Source: Clostridia bacterium
Lineage (GTDB): Bacteria; Bacillota; Clostridia; Oscillospirales; CAG-272
Assembly (NCBI GenBank): GCA_017937845.1
Contig: JAGBCV010000030.1
Coordinates: forward strand, 1-44,460
Length of the DNA: 44,460 bases
Direction of reading: 5' to 3'
Of the stretch, positions 6,321 through 13,236 are shown in pieces. Position numbers and translations under genes: made by a program. Under the pieces are notes generated by a model that ran no database searches, was not told where the DNA came from, and was given only the letters and a program-made list of their open reading frames with translations. Position 1 is the stretch's first letter. The number at the start of each line of letters is the position of its first letter.

Positions 6321-7453
6321 TATTTCACCGAAACGAGCTTAGCGCGGAATACGCGGCAATCGCCTGCTTCGACATACATATCCAGATATTCTTTGTGTAC
6401 GCCGAGATTTTCGCCCGTAAAGCAATCCTTGACCTCGAAACCATAACCGCAAAGCGGATCAAGACCGATTTCGTAATAAGGAAGCATAATCTTTCTGCGT
6501 TTTTCGGAGGGATTGAAAAATGCGATGGCATATTCACCGTTTGCGAGATGCTTAAAGCAGATGGTATTATCATGCTGACCGCGGTTATCGCGCACGAAGA
6601 TAGGCGGACGCGCTTCTTCATCCTGATTGATGGCGATAAGGTCCTTGTTTGTGAGAAGCGCATAGGTTTCATCGGAAAGCGCACGAACGTCGCAACCGAT
6701 CATAAGCGGCGACATAAACATACACCAGATCGCAAAATGATAACGGTACTGTGCATCGGTGCAACCACTTTCGATACCGACGTTACCCTTGCCCTTCATG
6801 CCGACGACAAGCATATCAATGTCATTGAAGCAACCGACACCCGAATAACCGAGATTGGGCTTTTGGCTTTCGGAAAGACGGCAAATGGATTCAAAGGAAT
6901 CAAAGATATCACCCGTGGAGCGATACATATGGATACCTGCGGAGCGCGCCCATTCCCAAACCTTTTCGTTGCCCCAGTTACAAGCGGAAAAGAGGATCTC
7001 TCTGCCGCTCGCCTTGAGCGCCATGGACATACGGTTATAACCAAGTCTGTTGGAAGCGGAGGGATGATAACAGTTATCGTATTTGAGCAGGTCAATGCCA
7101 ACCTCAGCGAAGAATTTCGCATCTTCAAATTCATGACCGAAGCTGCCGGGATAACCTGCACAGGTGAGCGGACCACAGCAGGAATACATACCGAATTTCA
7201 GCCCCTTGGAGTGAACGTAATCGGCAACGTATTTCATACCGTGAGGGAATTTCTCGTGGTCAGCCACGAGATTTCCGTTTTCGTCGCGCTTCTTTTCCGA
7301 CCAGCAATCGTCAATGACGAGATATTCATAGCCTGCATCAAGAAGTCCTTTTTCGACCATGAAATCAGCCATTTCCATGATCATCTGCTCGTTGATCTTT
7401 TCTCCGAACGTATTCCATGAGTTCCAACCCATCGGCGGTGTTTTTGCTAACAT
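6320..7453 (-). CDS. alpha-galactosidase, glycoside hydrolase family 27
   Basis: 377-aa cytoplasmic retaining alpha-galactosidase expected to remove terminal alpha-1,6-galactose from raffinose-type sugars or galactomannan fragments. The N-terminus 'TPPMGWNSWNTF' is the GH27 signature; 'VIDDCW' (residues 46-51) lines the galactose pocket; D126 in 'LLKYDNC' is the expected nucleophile and D182 in 'YRSTGDI' the acid/base. The (beta/alpha)8 barrel (about 1-285) is followed by a small beta-sandwich domain. The ATG at 7453 is chosen over an upstream in-frame start because AAGGAG lies 9 nt before it and the GH27 signature begins at residue 6. No signal peptide is present, so the substrate must be imported; no sugar transporter is adjacent. 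The promoter is at 7493-7521. Confidence 0.93.
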   Translation of the reverse strand: MLAKTPPMGWNSWNTFGEKINEQMIMEMADFMVEKGLLDAGYEYLVIDDCWSEKKRDENGNLVADHEKFPHGMKYVADYVHSKGLKFGMYSCCGPLTCAGYPGSFGHEFEDAKFFAEVGIDLLKYDNCYHPSASNRLGYNRMSMALKASGREILFSACNWGNEKVWEWARSAGIHMYRSTGDIFDSFESICRLSESQKPNLGYSGVGCFNDIDMLVVGMKGKGNVGIESGCTDAQYRYHFAIWCMFMSPLMIGCDVRALSDETYALLTNKDLIAINQDEEARPPIFVRDNRGQHDNTICFKHLANGEYAIAFFNPSEKRRKIMLPYYEIGLDPLCGYGFEVKDCFTGENLGVHKEYLDMYVEAGDCRVFRAKLVSVK

Positions 7454-7492
7454 TTTGAAGTTCTCCTTTGTATAAAAAATTTCTTTGCCCTC

Positions 7493-7521
7493 ATTATATA
7501 GGAAGAACGTAAAAAAGTAAA
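7493..7521 (-). promoter_or_regulatory. promoter of the alpha-galactosidase gene
   Basis: Minus strand: -35 TTTACT (7516-7521), 17-bp spacer, -10 TATAAT (7493-7498). Confidence 0.75.
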
Positions 7522-7553
7522 GTGTTTTCTTGAAAAAACAGCGAAAAACGTAG

Positions 7554-7575
7554 GGCGGGATGCCCACATCCCGCC
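7554..7575. repeat. GGCGGGATG palindromic repeat, copy 1
   Basis: GGCGGGATG, loop CCCA, CATCCCGCC, preceded by CGTA and followed by GAAAA. The same unit occurs at 14778-14797 (shortened arm) and 19807-19828. Arms of this copy are perfect over 9 bp. Confidence 0.75.
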
Positions 7576-7616
7576 GAAAAGACTCGCCCTTTGGGAGAGA
7601 TGACCGAGAAAGCAAA

Positions 7617-7642
7617 ACCTCCCTTTCGGTGGAAAGGGAGGT
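7617..7642 (-). terminator. terminator of the two-gene 7650-8714 operon
   Basis: ACCTCCCTTTC (7617-7627) and GAAAGGGAGGT (7632-7642) form an 11-bp stem, followed on the minus strand by TTTTGCTTTC. The same arms with a different loop recur at 9108-9133 on the other side of the XRE cassette. Confidence 0.8.
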
Positions 7643-7649
7643 CTGAATT

Positions 7650-7982
7650 TTAACATCCTGTGCGATTATAATCTTCAGAAAGAAGATTAAGTGCCTTAAA
7701 AATTTCAAAAGCATTCTTGAATCCTCTGCTAATTTGAAAATCAATGCCTCTGCGCTTCAATTCATTATTGATGCGGTCACGCGCATTGCCTCCAAATACA
7801 GAATCTTTGGAGCTTGGCAATAATAATCTTTCGGGCTTTGTCGTTTTACCATCGTAACGTGTCATAATGGTATTCATATCCTTTGCGAGCGCGTAAGAAT
7901 CCACAACATACAAAAGTCCAAATGTGATTCCTGCTCGCAGATAAAAGGTAAAAGCGCTTCTGTCAGTTCTTAATTTTTCCAT
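7650..7982 (-). CDS. 110-aa protein, N-terminus reminiscent of DUF4234-type membrane proteins
   Basis: Short protein encoded behind the 233-aa membrane protein gene. Residues 9-36 ('SAFTFYLRAGITFGLLYVVDSYALAKDMN') form one hydrophobic segment followed by 'KDMNTIMTRYDGKTTKP', which recalls the 'ITFGIY..Y.lA.DlN' pattern of DUF4234 membrane proteins. The second half ('GGNARDRINNELKRRGIDFQISRGFKNAFEIFKAL') is basic and helical. If the resemblance is real, a second membrane helix has been replaced by a soluble loop. AAGGAG lies 8 nt upstream of the ATG. It sits 30 nt behind its partner in a two-gene operon controlled from 8780-8808. No function can be assigned. Confidence 0.7.
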   Translation of the reverse strand: MEKLRTDRSAFTFYLRAGITFGLLYVVDSYALAKDMNTIMTRYDGKTTKPERLLLPSSKDSVFGGNARDRINNELKRRGIDFQISRGFKNAFEIFKALNLLSEDYNRTGC

Positions 7983-8012
7983 ATGTAAAATCTCCTTAAA
8001 AAGTAAATTCGG

Positions 8013-8714
8013 TCAATCGTTGAGAAGCGATGTTGCGCGTTCTCGAATTTCACCCATTCTGATTTCATAGCGTTCATACGCTTCAATTTCTTTCATGACA
8101 TTTTCATATCGTTTTTGCAATTCAGAACGATACACCGACTTTTCGGGCTTCATTGCCATTTTGAAGGCTCTGCTTCTCCTGCGCCCAAGTGTATGATACC
8201 ATAACCAACCAATCAAAGCCGCTCCGCCAATGGTAAGCCACGCAATTCCCGAAGAAGCAGAATCCGCAGATTCCCCTATACTCAATAAACAAATCACCCA
8301 TATCGCCATCGCAATGCCGAAGCCTATATGAATATTTCTTTTTTCCTCGGGTGTGCGAAGATCGGGGTAAAAATGCACTGCCCATTCCTCCATCGTATGC
8401 ACGTCCGGGGGCATATAGGGTTTCGGCTTTGCATGTTCAGCCGCCAATGCAAAAAATTCTTCTTCCAACACAACAAGCTCATCATAATGCGGAATGTTCT
8501 TATCGCGTTCAAAAACCAATTTTGTAAAATCGACCGTATTTGTTTCAGAGTGGATAAATGTAAAATTTTCATATGTAATCGCACCCTGCGGTTTTGAGCT
8601 TTGATTATAAACACGCTGACTGCTCTTTAATTTCCACCCAAAAAACTGCAAAATTTCAATCACATACACTTCTTGTTCGTTATCCACATCCATCGTTCGA
8701 TATTCCATTGCCAT
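8013..8714 (-). CDS. two-pass membrane protein of unknown function in XRE-controlled operon
   Basis: 233 aa. The N-terminal soluble part of about 125 residues ('EYRTMDVDNEQEVYVIEILQFFGWKLKSSQRVYNQSS') is followed by two hydrophobic helices ('IGFGIAMAIWVICLLSIG' and 'IAWLTIGGAALIGWLWYHTLG') and a basic, probably coiled-coil C-terminal tail rich in Glu/Arg ('YENVMKEIEAYERYEIRMGEIRERA'). I recognise no family. I chose the ATG at 8714, five codons inside the longest frame, because GGAGGTG lies 7 nt before it. The gene is the first of a two-gene unit divergent from an XRE regulator, with two operators in between. AT content is higher than in the flanking sda and pur genes, consistent with acquisition. 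Confidence 0.75.
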   Translation of the reverse strand: MAMEYRTMDVDNEQEVYVIEILQFFGWKLKSSQRVYNQSSKPQGAITYENFTFIHSETNTVDFTKLVFERDKNIPHYDELVVLEEEFFALAAEHAKPKPYMPPDVHTMEEWAVHFYPDLRTPEEKRNIHIGFGIAMAIWVICLLSIGESADSASSGIAWLTIGGAALIGWLWYHTLGRRRSRAFKMAMKPEKSVYRSELQKRYENVMKEIEAYERYEIRMGEIRERATSLLND

Positions 8715-8745
8715 TTTTTTCACCTCCATTGAATAAAATCTCGTT

Positions 8746-8764
8746 TTGTCTTATGACAGGACAA
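8746..8764. promoter_or_regulatory. operator 1 (inverted repeat TTGTC-N9-GACAA)
   Basis: TTGTCTTATGACAGGACAA: 5-bp inverted arms around TTATGACAG. It matches operator 2 at 16 of 19 positions, including the inner TATG and CA that are not needed for symmetry. It lies downstream of the minus-strand start point, just before the ribosome binding site of the membrane-protein gene. Confidence 0.75.
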
Positions 8765-8779
8765 TTTTATTTCAGCCAT

Positions 8780-8808
8780 AGTATATCATATATTTTGTCC
8801 TATGTCAA
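8780..8808 (-). promoter_or_regulatory. promoter of the two-gene operon, overlapped by operator 2
   Basis: Minus strand: -35 TTGACA (8803-8808), 17-bp spacer, -10 TATACT (8780-8785), with the start near 8773. Operator 2 covers the -35 box and part of the spacer, so bound regulator would block RNA polymerase. Confidence 0.82.
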
Positions 8809-8813
8809 GACAA
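8795..8813. promoter_or_regulatory. operator 2 (inverted repeat TTGTC-N9-GACAA)
   Basis: TTGTCCTATGTCAAGACAA, with arms extended by flanking TATT/AATA to 9 bp. Its centre is 49 bp from that of operator 1, near five helical turns, which would put both sites on about the same DNA face. Confidence 0.78.
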
Positions 8814-8836
8814 AATATATGAAAAGAGGTAAAAAT

Positions 8837-9088
8837 ATGGCAAGAATCATCGACGGCGAAAAAATGAATATGATTGGTGAGAATGTAAAAAAATATCGAA
8901 AAGCACGAAAAATGAGTCAAAAGGTGCTTTCCGAAAAATTAGAACTTTTAGGTGTTTATGTTTGCCGAGGTTCTGTTTCAAGAATCGAAGATTGCTCTCG
9001 GACTGTAACAGATATTGAGTTATACGCCTTATCGCAAGTATTAAACGTAGAAGTAAACGATTTGTTTCGAGAAAAAATAGATGTCTAA
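8837..9088 (+). CDS. XRE-family HTH transcriptional regulator
   Basis: 83-aa single-domain DNA-binding protein. A lambda-repressor-like helix-turn-helix spans about residues 13-70: 'IGENVKKYRKARKMSQKVLSEKLELLGV', then the recognition region 'CRGSVSRIEDCSRTVTDIELYALSQVLNVEVNDLF'. The start ATG has AGAGGT 6 nt upstream; longer in-frame starts would run through the operators and promoter. It is transcribed divergently from the 233-aa/110-aa operon, and the shared region carries two near-identical 19-bp inverted repeats, so it is very probably an autoregulator and repressor of that operon. No ligand domain is present. Small XRE proteins of this type are common in mobile or stress-response cassettes. 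Confidence 0.88.
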   Translation: MARIIDGEKMNMIGENVKKYRKARKMSQKVLSEKLELLGVYVCRGSVSRIEDCSRTVTDIELYALSQVLNVEVNDLFREKIDV

Positions 9089-9107
9089 AAACAAAGCTTA
9101 TACAAAA

Positions 9108-9133
9108 ACCTCCCTTTCAACCGAAAGGGAGGT
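9108..9133 (-). terminator. terminator of sdaAB-sdaAA (facing the XRE gene)
   Basis: ACCTCCCTTTC (9108-9118), loop AACC, GAAAGGGAGGT (9123-9133). On the minus strand it is followed by TTTTTG, which suits the sda operon; the plus-strand tail is a poor terminator for the XRE gene. Stem arms are identical to 7617-7642. Confidence 0.8.
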
Positions 9134-9148
9134 CCATTTTATGTAGCA

Positions 9149-10048
9149 TCATTTACATCCGCCGCAGGTCGCGCAACCCGGCTTGATATTTTTCACGCTG
9201 GGAGCCGCCGCAAGACCGCCAAGCGCCGTTTCGCGGAGCTGATACGGAATACTTCTGCCGACGTTATACATCGCCGCGATGACCTCGTCAAACGGAACGA
9301 GTCTTTGTCCGCCCGTTGCGAGAGCGATCTCCGCGCTGATGATGGCGTTGGCAACGCCCATCGCGTTGCGCTTCTGACAGGGATATTCCACGAGTCCGCC
9401 GACAGGGTCGCAGACAAGACCGAGGATATTGGAAATGGCATCGCCCGCCGCCGCAAGACACATTTCAGGCGAACCGCCGAGAAGCTCACAAACCATGGAA
9501 GCCGCCATTGCCGAAGCCGCGCCGACCTCCGCTTGGCAACCGCCCTCTGCGCCCGCAAGCGTTGCATTTCTGCTGATGATATACCCGATCGCGCCCGCAT
9601 TGAAAAGCGCACGAACAAGGCTTTCGTCGTCAAATTCAAATTCTTCATCGATGGCAACGAGTACCCCCGGGAGAACGCCCGAGGAGCCTGCTGTCGGTGC
9701 CGCAACGATACGACCCATGGAAGCATTCAGCTCCAAAACGCCCATCGCATACGCCGATGCGCGGGAGATCATACCGCCAAGCGCGCCTTTTCTTTCGATA
9801 CGGCGAAGAAGCTTTTTGCTTTCACCGCTGATATATCCGCCGAGGAGCTTCAGATCCCCCTTTTGGGAATCGCGCACGCTTTCGCGCATCACGTCGAGCG
9901 CCTTTTCCATATTTGCCCAAACCTCCTCATGATCTGCGCCGAATTTGGAAACCTCGCGGGAAAACATCGCTTCCGAGATGGTCATTTCATGTTCTTTGCA
10001 GAGAGCCAGAAGTTCTGCGCCGTTTGTAAAATCAAGTCCGTGTTTCAT
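9149..10048 (-). CDS. sdaAA: L-serine dehydratase, iron-sulfur-dependent, alpha subunit
   Basis: 299 aa. Together with the beta subunit it deaminates L-serine to pyruvate and ammonia in the cytoplasm using a [4Fe-4S] cluster rather than PLP. The glycine-rich 'GRIVAAPTAGSSGVLPGVL' and 'AEGGCQAEVGAASAMAASM' blocks are typical of the SDH_alpha domain, as is 'CDPVGGLVEYPCQKRNAMG'. The cysteines in these blocks are candidate cluster ligands. The C-terminus ends in the Cys-rich 'GCATCGGCK'. It starts 12 nt behind sdaAB with AAGGAGAGGG ahead of the ATG. The two-gene form is the Gram-positive arrangement. Confidence 0.95.
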   Translation of the reverse strand: MKHGLDFTNGAELLALCKEHEMTISEAMFSREVSKFGADHEEVWANMEKALDVMRESVRDSQKGDLKLLGGYISGESKKLLRRIERKGALGGMISRASAYAMGVLELNASMGRIVAAPTAGSSGVLPGVLVAIDEEFEFDDESLVRALFNAGAIGYIISRNATLAGAEGGCQAEVGAASAMAASMVCELLGGSPEMCLAAAGDAISNILGLVCDPVGGLVEYPCQKRNAMGVANAIISAEIALATGGQRLVPFDEVIAAMYNVGRSIPYQLRETALGGLAAAPSVKNIKPGCATCGGCK

Positions 10049-10060
10049 ACTTCCCTCTCC

Positions 10061-10732
10061 TTACTTTACTTTCAAAAACGTTGCCGAATATACGTCTGGC
10101 TGATTGCTGATCTCCTTGACCACTTCAGGGCTCAGAACGCCGTCAAATTCCACGACGGTAAAGCCTGTCAGTCCTCTCTCCTCGCAATATGCGTTCAGAT
10201 TGATGATGTTGATCTTGTGCTTTGCCAAAAGGTTGATGATAGGCGCGATGACACCGGGACGGTCCTTCGAGCGAATCAGCACCGCGTTATTTTTGCCGGA
10301 GAAGGTCACGTTACAGCCGTTCAGTTCATGAATCTCGATCTCACCGCCGCCGATGGATGCACCACGAAGCGTACAGATATCACCGTTTGCCTCCGTGATG
10401 GTGATGACGACGGTATTGGGGTGATAATCCGTTTCGCCGTCCATTTCTTCAAAGGTATATTCGATTCCCGCCTCCGTGGCAAGCTCAAAGGAATCGCGCA
10501 CGCGGTAATCTCCCGTATCAAAGCCGAGGATACCCGCAAGCAAAGCGCGGTCCGTACCGTGTCCGCGGTACGTTCTGGCAAAGGAGCCGAAGAGCTTAAA
10601 ATGCACCTTTACGATCTTGGTCGCGGCGAGCATCTTGGCAACGCGCGCGATCTTCAACGCCCCTGCGGTATGGGAGCTGGAAGGACCTATCATAATAGGT
10701 CCGATGATATCAAAAACACTCAATTCTTTCAC
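10061..10732 (-). CDS. sdaAB: L-serine dehydratase, iron-sulfur-dependent, beta subunit
   Basis: 223 aa from a GTG start. The N-terminal SDH_beta domain carries 'GPIMIGPSSSHTAGALKIARVA', the family signature. The C-terminal ACT domain (from about residue 148, 'DRPGVIAPIINLLAKHKINIINLNAYCEERG') is the likely amino-acid-sensing part. The GTG at 10732 is preferred because AAAGGATG precedes it at suitable spacing and the protein then starts VKELSVFDIIGP as in relatives; the upstream in-frame ATG would run back through the murA terminator. It lies directly behind the murA terminator, so its promoter must be within about 40 bp or it depends on read-through. Confidence 0.93.
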   Translation of the reverse strand: MKELSVFDIIGPIMIGPSSSHTAGALKIARVAKMLAATKIVKVHFKLFGSFARTYRGHGTDRALLAGILGFDTGDYRVRDSFELATEAGIEYTFEEMDGETDYHPNTVVITITEANGDICTLRGASIGGGEIEIHELNGCNVTFSGKNNAVLIRSKDRPGVIAPIINLLAKHKINIINLNAYCEERGLTGFTVVEFDGVLSPEVVKEISNQPDVYSATFLKVK

Positions 10733-10770
10733 TTGGAAACATCCTTTCCGGCGTTTTATACACCACGGCA

Positions 10771-10792
10771 AAAGGGCAGAGGTCTGCCCTTT
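10771..10792 (-). terminator. terminator overlapping the murA stop codon
   Basis: AAAGGGCAGA (10771-10780) and TCTGCCCTTT (10783-10792) pair in a tight stem whose first base is part of the murA stop codon region. On the minus strand the stem runs into TTTTGCC. Confidence 0.7.
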
Positions 10793-12093
10793 CAGATTTT
10801 GATTTCCGAGAAAAATGCCTTGGAAGAACCCTCAGGCACCTCAATCTTACGAATATTCGCGCCGACACTGCGGAGCTTACTTACGATATTATCATATCCT
10901 CGCTCGATAAGCGAGATATCTTCGATCATGGTACGACCCTCCGTTGCCAAAGCCGCCAGCACGACCGCCGCGCCTGCGCGAAGGTCGACCGCCTTGACGA
11001 TGGACGGAGAAAATACGGTATTGCCCTCAAAATACGCCGTTCTGTCCTCTACGCGGATCTTCGCGCCCATACGCTGAAGCTCGTCAACGTAACGGAAACG
11101 TCCGTTCCAGATCGTTTCGTTGAGATGAGAGGGACCGTCCGCAAGACAGAGCAGGACCGCCATCTGCGGATGCATATCCGTCGGGAAGCCGGGATACGCC
11201 AAGGTCTTGACGTTTGCGGCAAGGAGCTTTTCGCCCGCCGTCACCATGACCGCCTGGTCATATTCATCGACACGCACACCCATTTCGCGGAGCTTGGAGG
11301 TAATCGTTTCCAAATGCTTGGGGATCGCGTTGTTTATGTAGATACCGCCGCCCGTCGCCGCCGCCGCAACCATAAAGGTGCCTGCCTCGATCATATCGGG
11401 AATGATGGCGTATTCACAGCCGTGAAGCGGTCTGCCGCCGTAAATTTTGATGACGCTCGTACCCGCGCCGCGGATATCCGCACCGCAAGCGTTGAGGAAG
11501 TTCGCAAGGTCAACGACGTGAGGCTCCTTTGCGGGGTTTTCAATGACGGTCAGCCCGTCTGCCATGACCGCCGCGATGATGGCGTTGATGGTCGCGCCGA
11601 CGGAACAGCTGTCAAAATAGATGTTCGCGCCCTTGAGTCCGCTCTCTGCAACGGCGTCGATACAGCCGCCTCCAAGGTCGACCGTTGCACCCAAGCGCTC
11701 AAACGCCTTGACGTGCAGGTCGATGGGACGAACGCCGAAATTACAACCGCCGGGCAAGCCGACCTTGACCTTACCGAAGCGTCCGAGCATCGCGCCCGCC
11801 AGATAATAAGAGGCGCGGATCTTACGCACCAAATCAAGCGGTGCTTCGGTATCGCGCACGTTCGTGGTATCGATCTCCACCTTGTTTCGGGACACCATAC
11901 GAACATTTGCCCCGATACTTTGCAAAATTGCAAGGCAATCGGCAACGTCGCTGATCTCCGGCAGATTGTCGATCACACAGACACCGGAGGAGAGAACTGT
12001 TGCAAAGATCACCGCCACAGCGGCGTTCTTCATACCGCTGATATCAACCTTTCCGGAAAGCGGATAGCCGCCGTCCACAACGATTTTTTCCAT
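10792..12093 (-). CDS. murA: UDP-N-acetylglucosamine 1-carboxyvinyltransferase
   Basis: 433-aa enzyme of the first committed step of peptidoglycan synthesis, transferring enolpyruvate from PEP to UDP-GlcNAc in the cytoplasm. K22-N23 in 'GMKNAA' and Cys117 in 'GLPGGCNFGVRPIDLH' match the catalytic residues of MurA. Cys at this position means the enzyme should be sensitive to fosfomycin, unlike Asp-bearing homologues (established for the family). Length is close to the usual 420-435. 'FPTDMHPQMAVLLCLADG' is the domain-closure block. It has its own promoter at 12217-12245 and a long AT-rich leader of about 115 nt. Many Bacillota carry two MurA paralogues; only one is in view. Confidence 0.95.
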   Translation of the reverse strand: MEKIVVDGGYPLSGKVDISGMKNAAVAVIFATVLSSGVCVIDNLPEISDVADCLAILQSIGANVRMVSRNKVEIDTTNVRDTEAPLDLVRKIRASYYLAGAMLGRFGKVKVGLPGGCNFGVRPIDLHVKAFERLGATVDLGGGCIDAVAESGLKGANIYFDSCSVGATINAIIAAVMADGLTVIENPAKEPHVVDLANFLNACGADIRGAGTSVIKIYGGRPLHGCEYAIIPDMIEAGTFMVAAAATGGGIYINNAIPKHLETITSKLREMGVRVDEYDQAVMVTAGEKLLAANVKTLAYPGFPTDMHPQMAVLLCLADGPSHLNETIWNGRFRYVDELQRMGAKIRVEDRTAYFEGNTVFSPSIVKAVDLRAGAAVVLAALATEGRTMIEDISLIERGYDNIVSKLRSVGANIRKIEVPEGSSKAFFSEIKI

Positions 12094-12216
12094 TCAAATC
12101 TCCATTCTATCAAGCCCAAGCACTTAAAAAGCACTTTTTCAAAAAAATACCAAAGAAATATCATAAAATCATACGACGGTAACGTCATATAACAAATATT
12201 TAATATGCACGATTTC

Positions 12217-12245
12217 AGTATACCATATTCTTTTCAAATTGCCAA
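12217..12245 (-). promoter_or_regulatory. promoter of murA
   Basis: Minus strand: -35 TTGGCA (12240-12245), 17-bp spacer, -10 TATACT (12217-12222). The leader carries an imperfect inverted repeat (ATATGACG..CGTCGTAT) about 30 nt downstream of the start. Confidence 0.78.
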
Positions 12246-12281
12246 CTGATTTTTTGAAATTTCTGAATATTTTTTACAAAA

Positions 12282-13211
12282 TTAGGAATAAAGCTTTCCC
12301 GAAACGCAATTATACGTCCGCGACTCGCCGTTTGCGTATCGTACCTCGCAAAGCGGAACGAAATAAAATTCCCCGTTCGTATCGAAATATACGGCGTACG
12401 AATACGAAACCTCGGTCAGCACCATGGGCGTATAGGAAAAGCTACCGCCTGCGCGGTAGACCGCATCCAAATGCGCCTTTTCGGTGAAGAGGATATTCAT
12501 GATATCCACCGTTTCCGCTTTTTCCCGCTTAGTCGGCACGAACGTTGCAAAAATACCGTCCGCGCTGACCACTCTGCCGCCAGAGACCATCACGCAGATC
12601 CTCTCGTGAACGGGAACGCCCTCGATGCTTTGCGAAAGCGTAACGATATAATTGACCCCTGAGGAATATACGTCCGTATACGCGACCTCGTAGCCGTATC
12701 GCGCCGTTTCCGCGGAAAGGAACGCATATTTTTCCAAAAAGGTATTGACGATACGCATCGAGCTTTGTCTGTATGCGTTATCCTCCGTCAAGCGGATATA
12801 CCGCTCCGTTGCGAGCAGGTCGGAGGGGCGGTCGTATCGACCCTTTTCCGCGTAATAAAAGCCGAAGTCATCTCCGAAATAAAATTCCCCGACCGCGTTT
12901 TTGCAGTAGATACCGCCCGGCTCATCCTTCACCTCGTAGCCCGCCTTTTCAATGGCGGAAACGATGGGGGAAAACAGCATCGCATCGGGATCGGAGGTTC
13001 CCGTATAGACGGGGAGCGAAACGTGCTTTTTGGAAAGAAAGGCGCGGTCCACGTAAAGCTCGCTTTCGCGGAAGATCGCCGTTGCGGAATCGATCAAGGC
13101 ATCGTCGTAATGCGTGGCGCGGTCGTGTCGCTGTAAGATCAGAAACAGAAAAACAGCATCCATCAGCACCAGCATCACGATGGCAAAGGTTTTCAGTTTT
13201 TTCCAACTCAT
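12282..13211 (-). CDS. yycI: YycI-type regulatory membrane protein
   Basis: 309 aa. The N-terminus 'MSWKKLKTFAIVMLVLMDAVFLFLIL' is a short cytoplasmic tail plus one membrane helix, as in YycI. The rest is extracytoplasmic with the repeated YycH/YycI fold; the end 'FYFVPLCEVRYANGESRTYNCVSGKL' matches the conserved YycI tail. In Bacillus, YycH and YycI bind the WalK kinase in the membrane and restrain it. The gene is last in the walR-walK-yycH-yycI operon, 25 nt behind yycH. AAGAGGATCC precedes the ATG. The metallo-hydrolase walJ that usually comes next is absent. Sequence similarity to known YycI is modest, but position and topology support the call. Confidence 0.8.
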   Translation of the reverse strand: MSWKKLKTFAIVMLVLMDAVFLFLILQRHDRATHYDDALIDSATAIFRESELYVDRAFLSKKHVSLPVYTGTSDPDAMLFSPIVSAIEKAGYEVKDEPGGIYCKNAVGEFYFGDDFGFYYAEKGRYDRPSDLLATERYIRLTEDNAYRQSSMRIVNTFLEKYAFLSAETARYGYEVAYTDVYSSGVNYIVTLSQSIEGVPVHERICVMVSGGRVVSADGIFATFVPTKREKAETVDIMNILFTEKAHLDAVYRAGGSFSYTPMVLTEVSYSYAVYFDTNGEFYFVPLCEVRYANGESRTYNCVSGKLYS

Positions 13212-13236
13212 ATAAGGATCCTCTTTTCAACGTCCG

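Noticed and set aside
12160..12200. Possible WalR box in the murA leader (TGTTAT...GTTACC)
   Set aside because: The spacing between half sites does not fit TGTWAH-N5-TGTWAH and one half has a mismatch. The inverted repeat nearby is imperfect.
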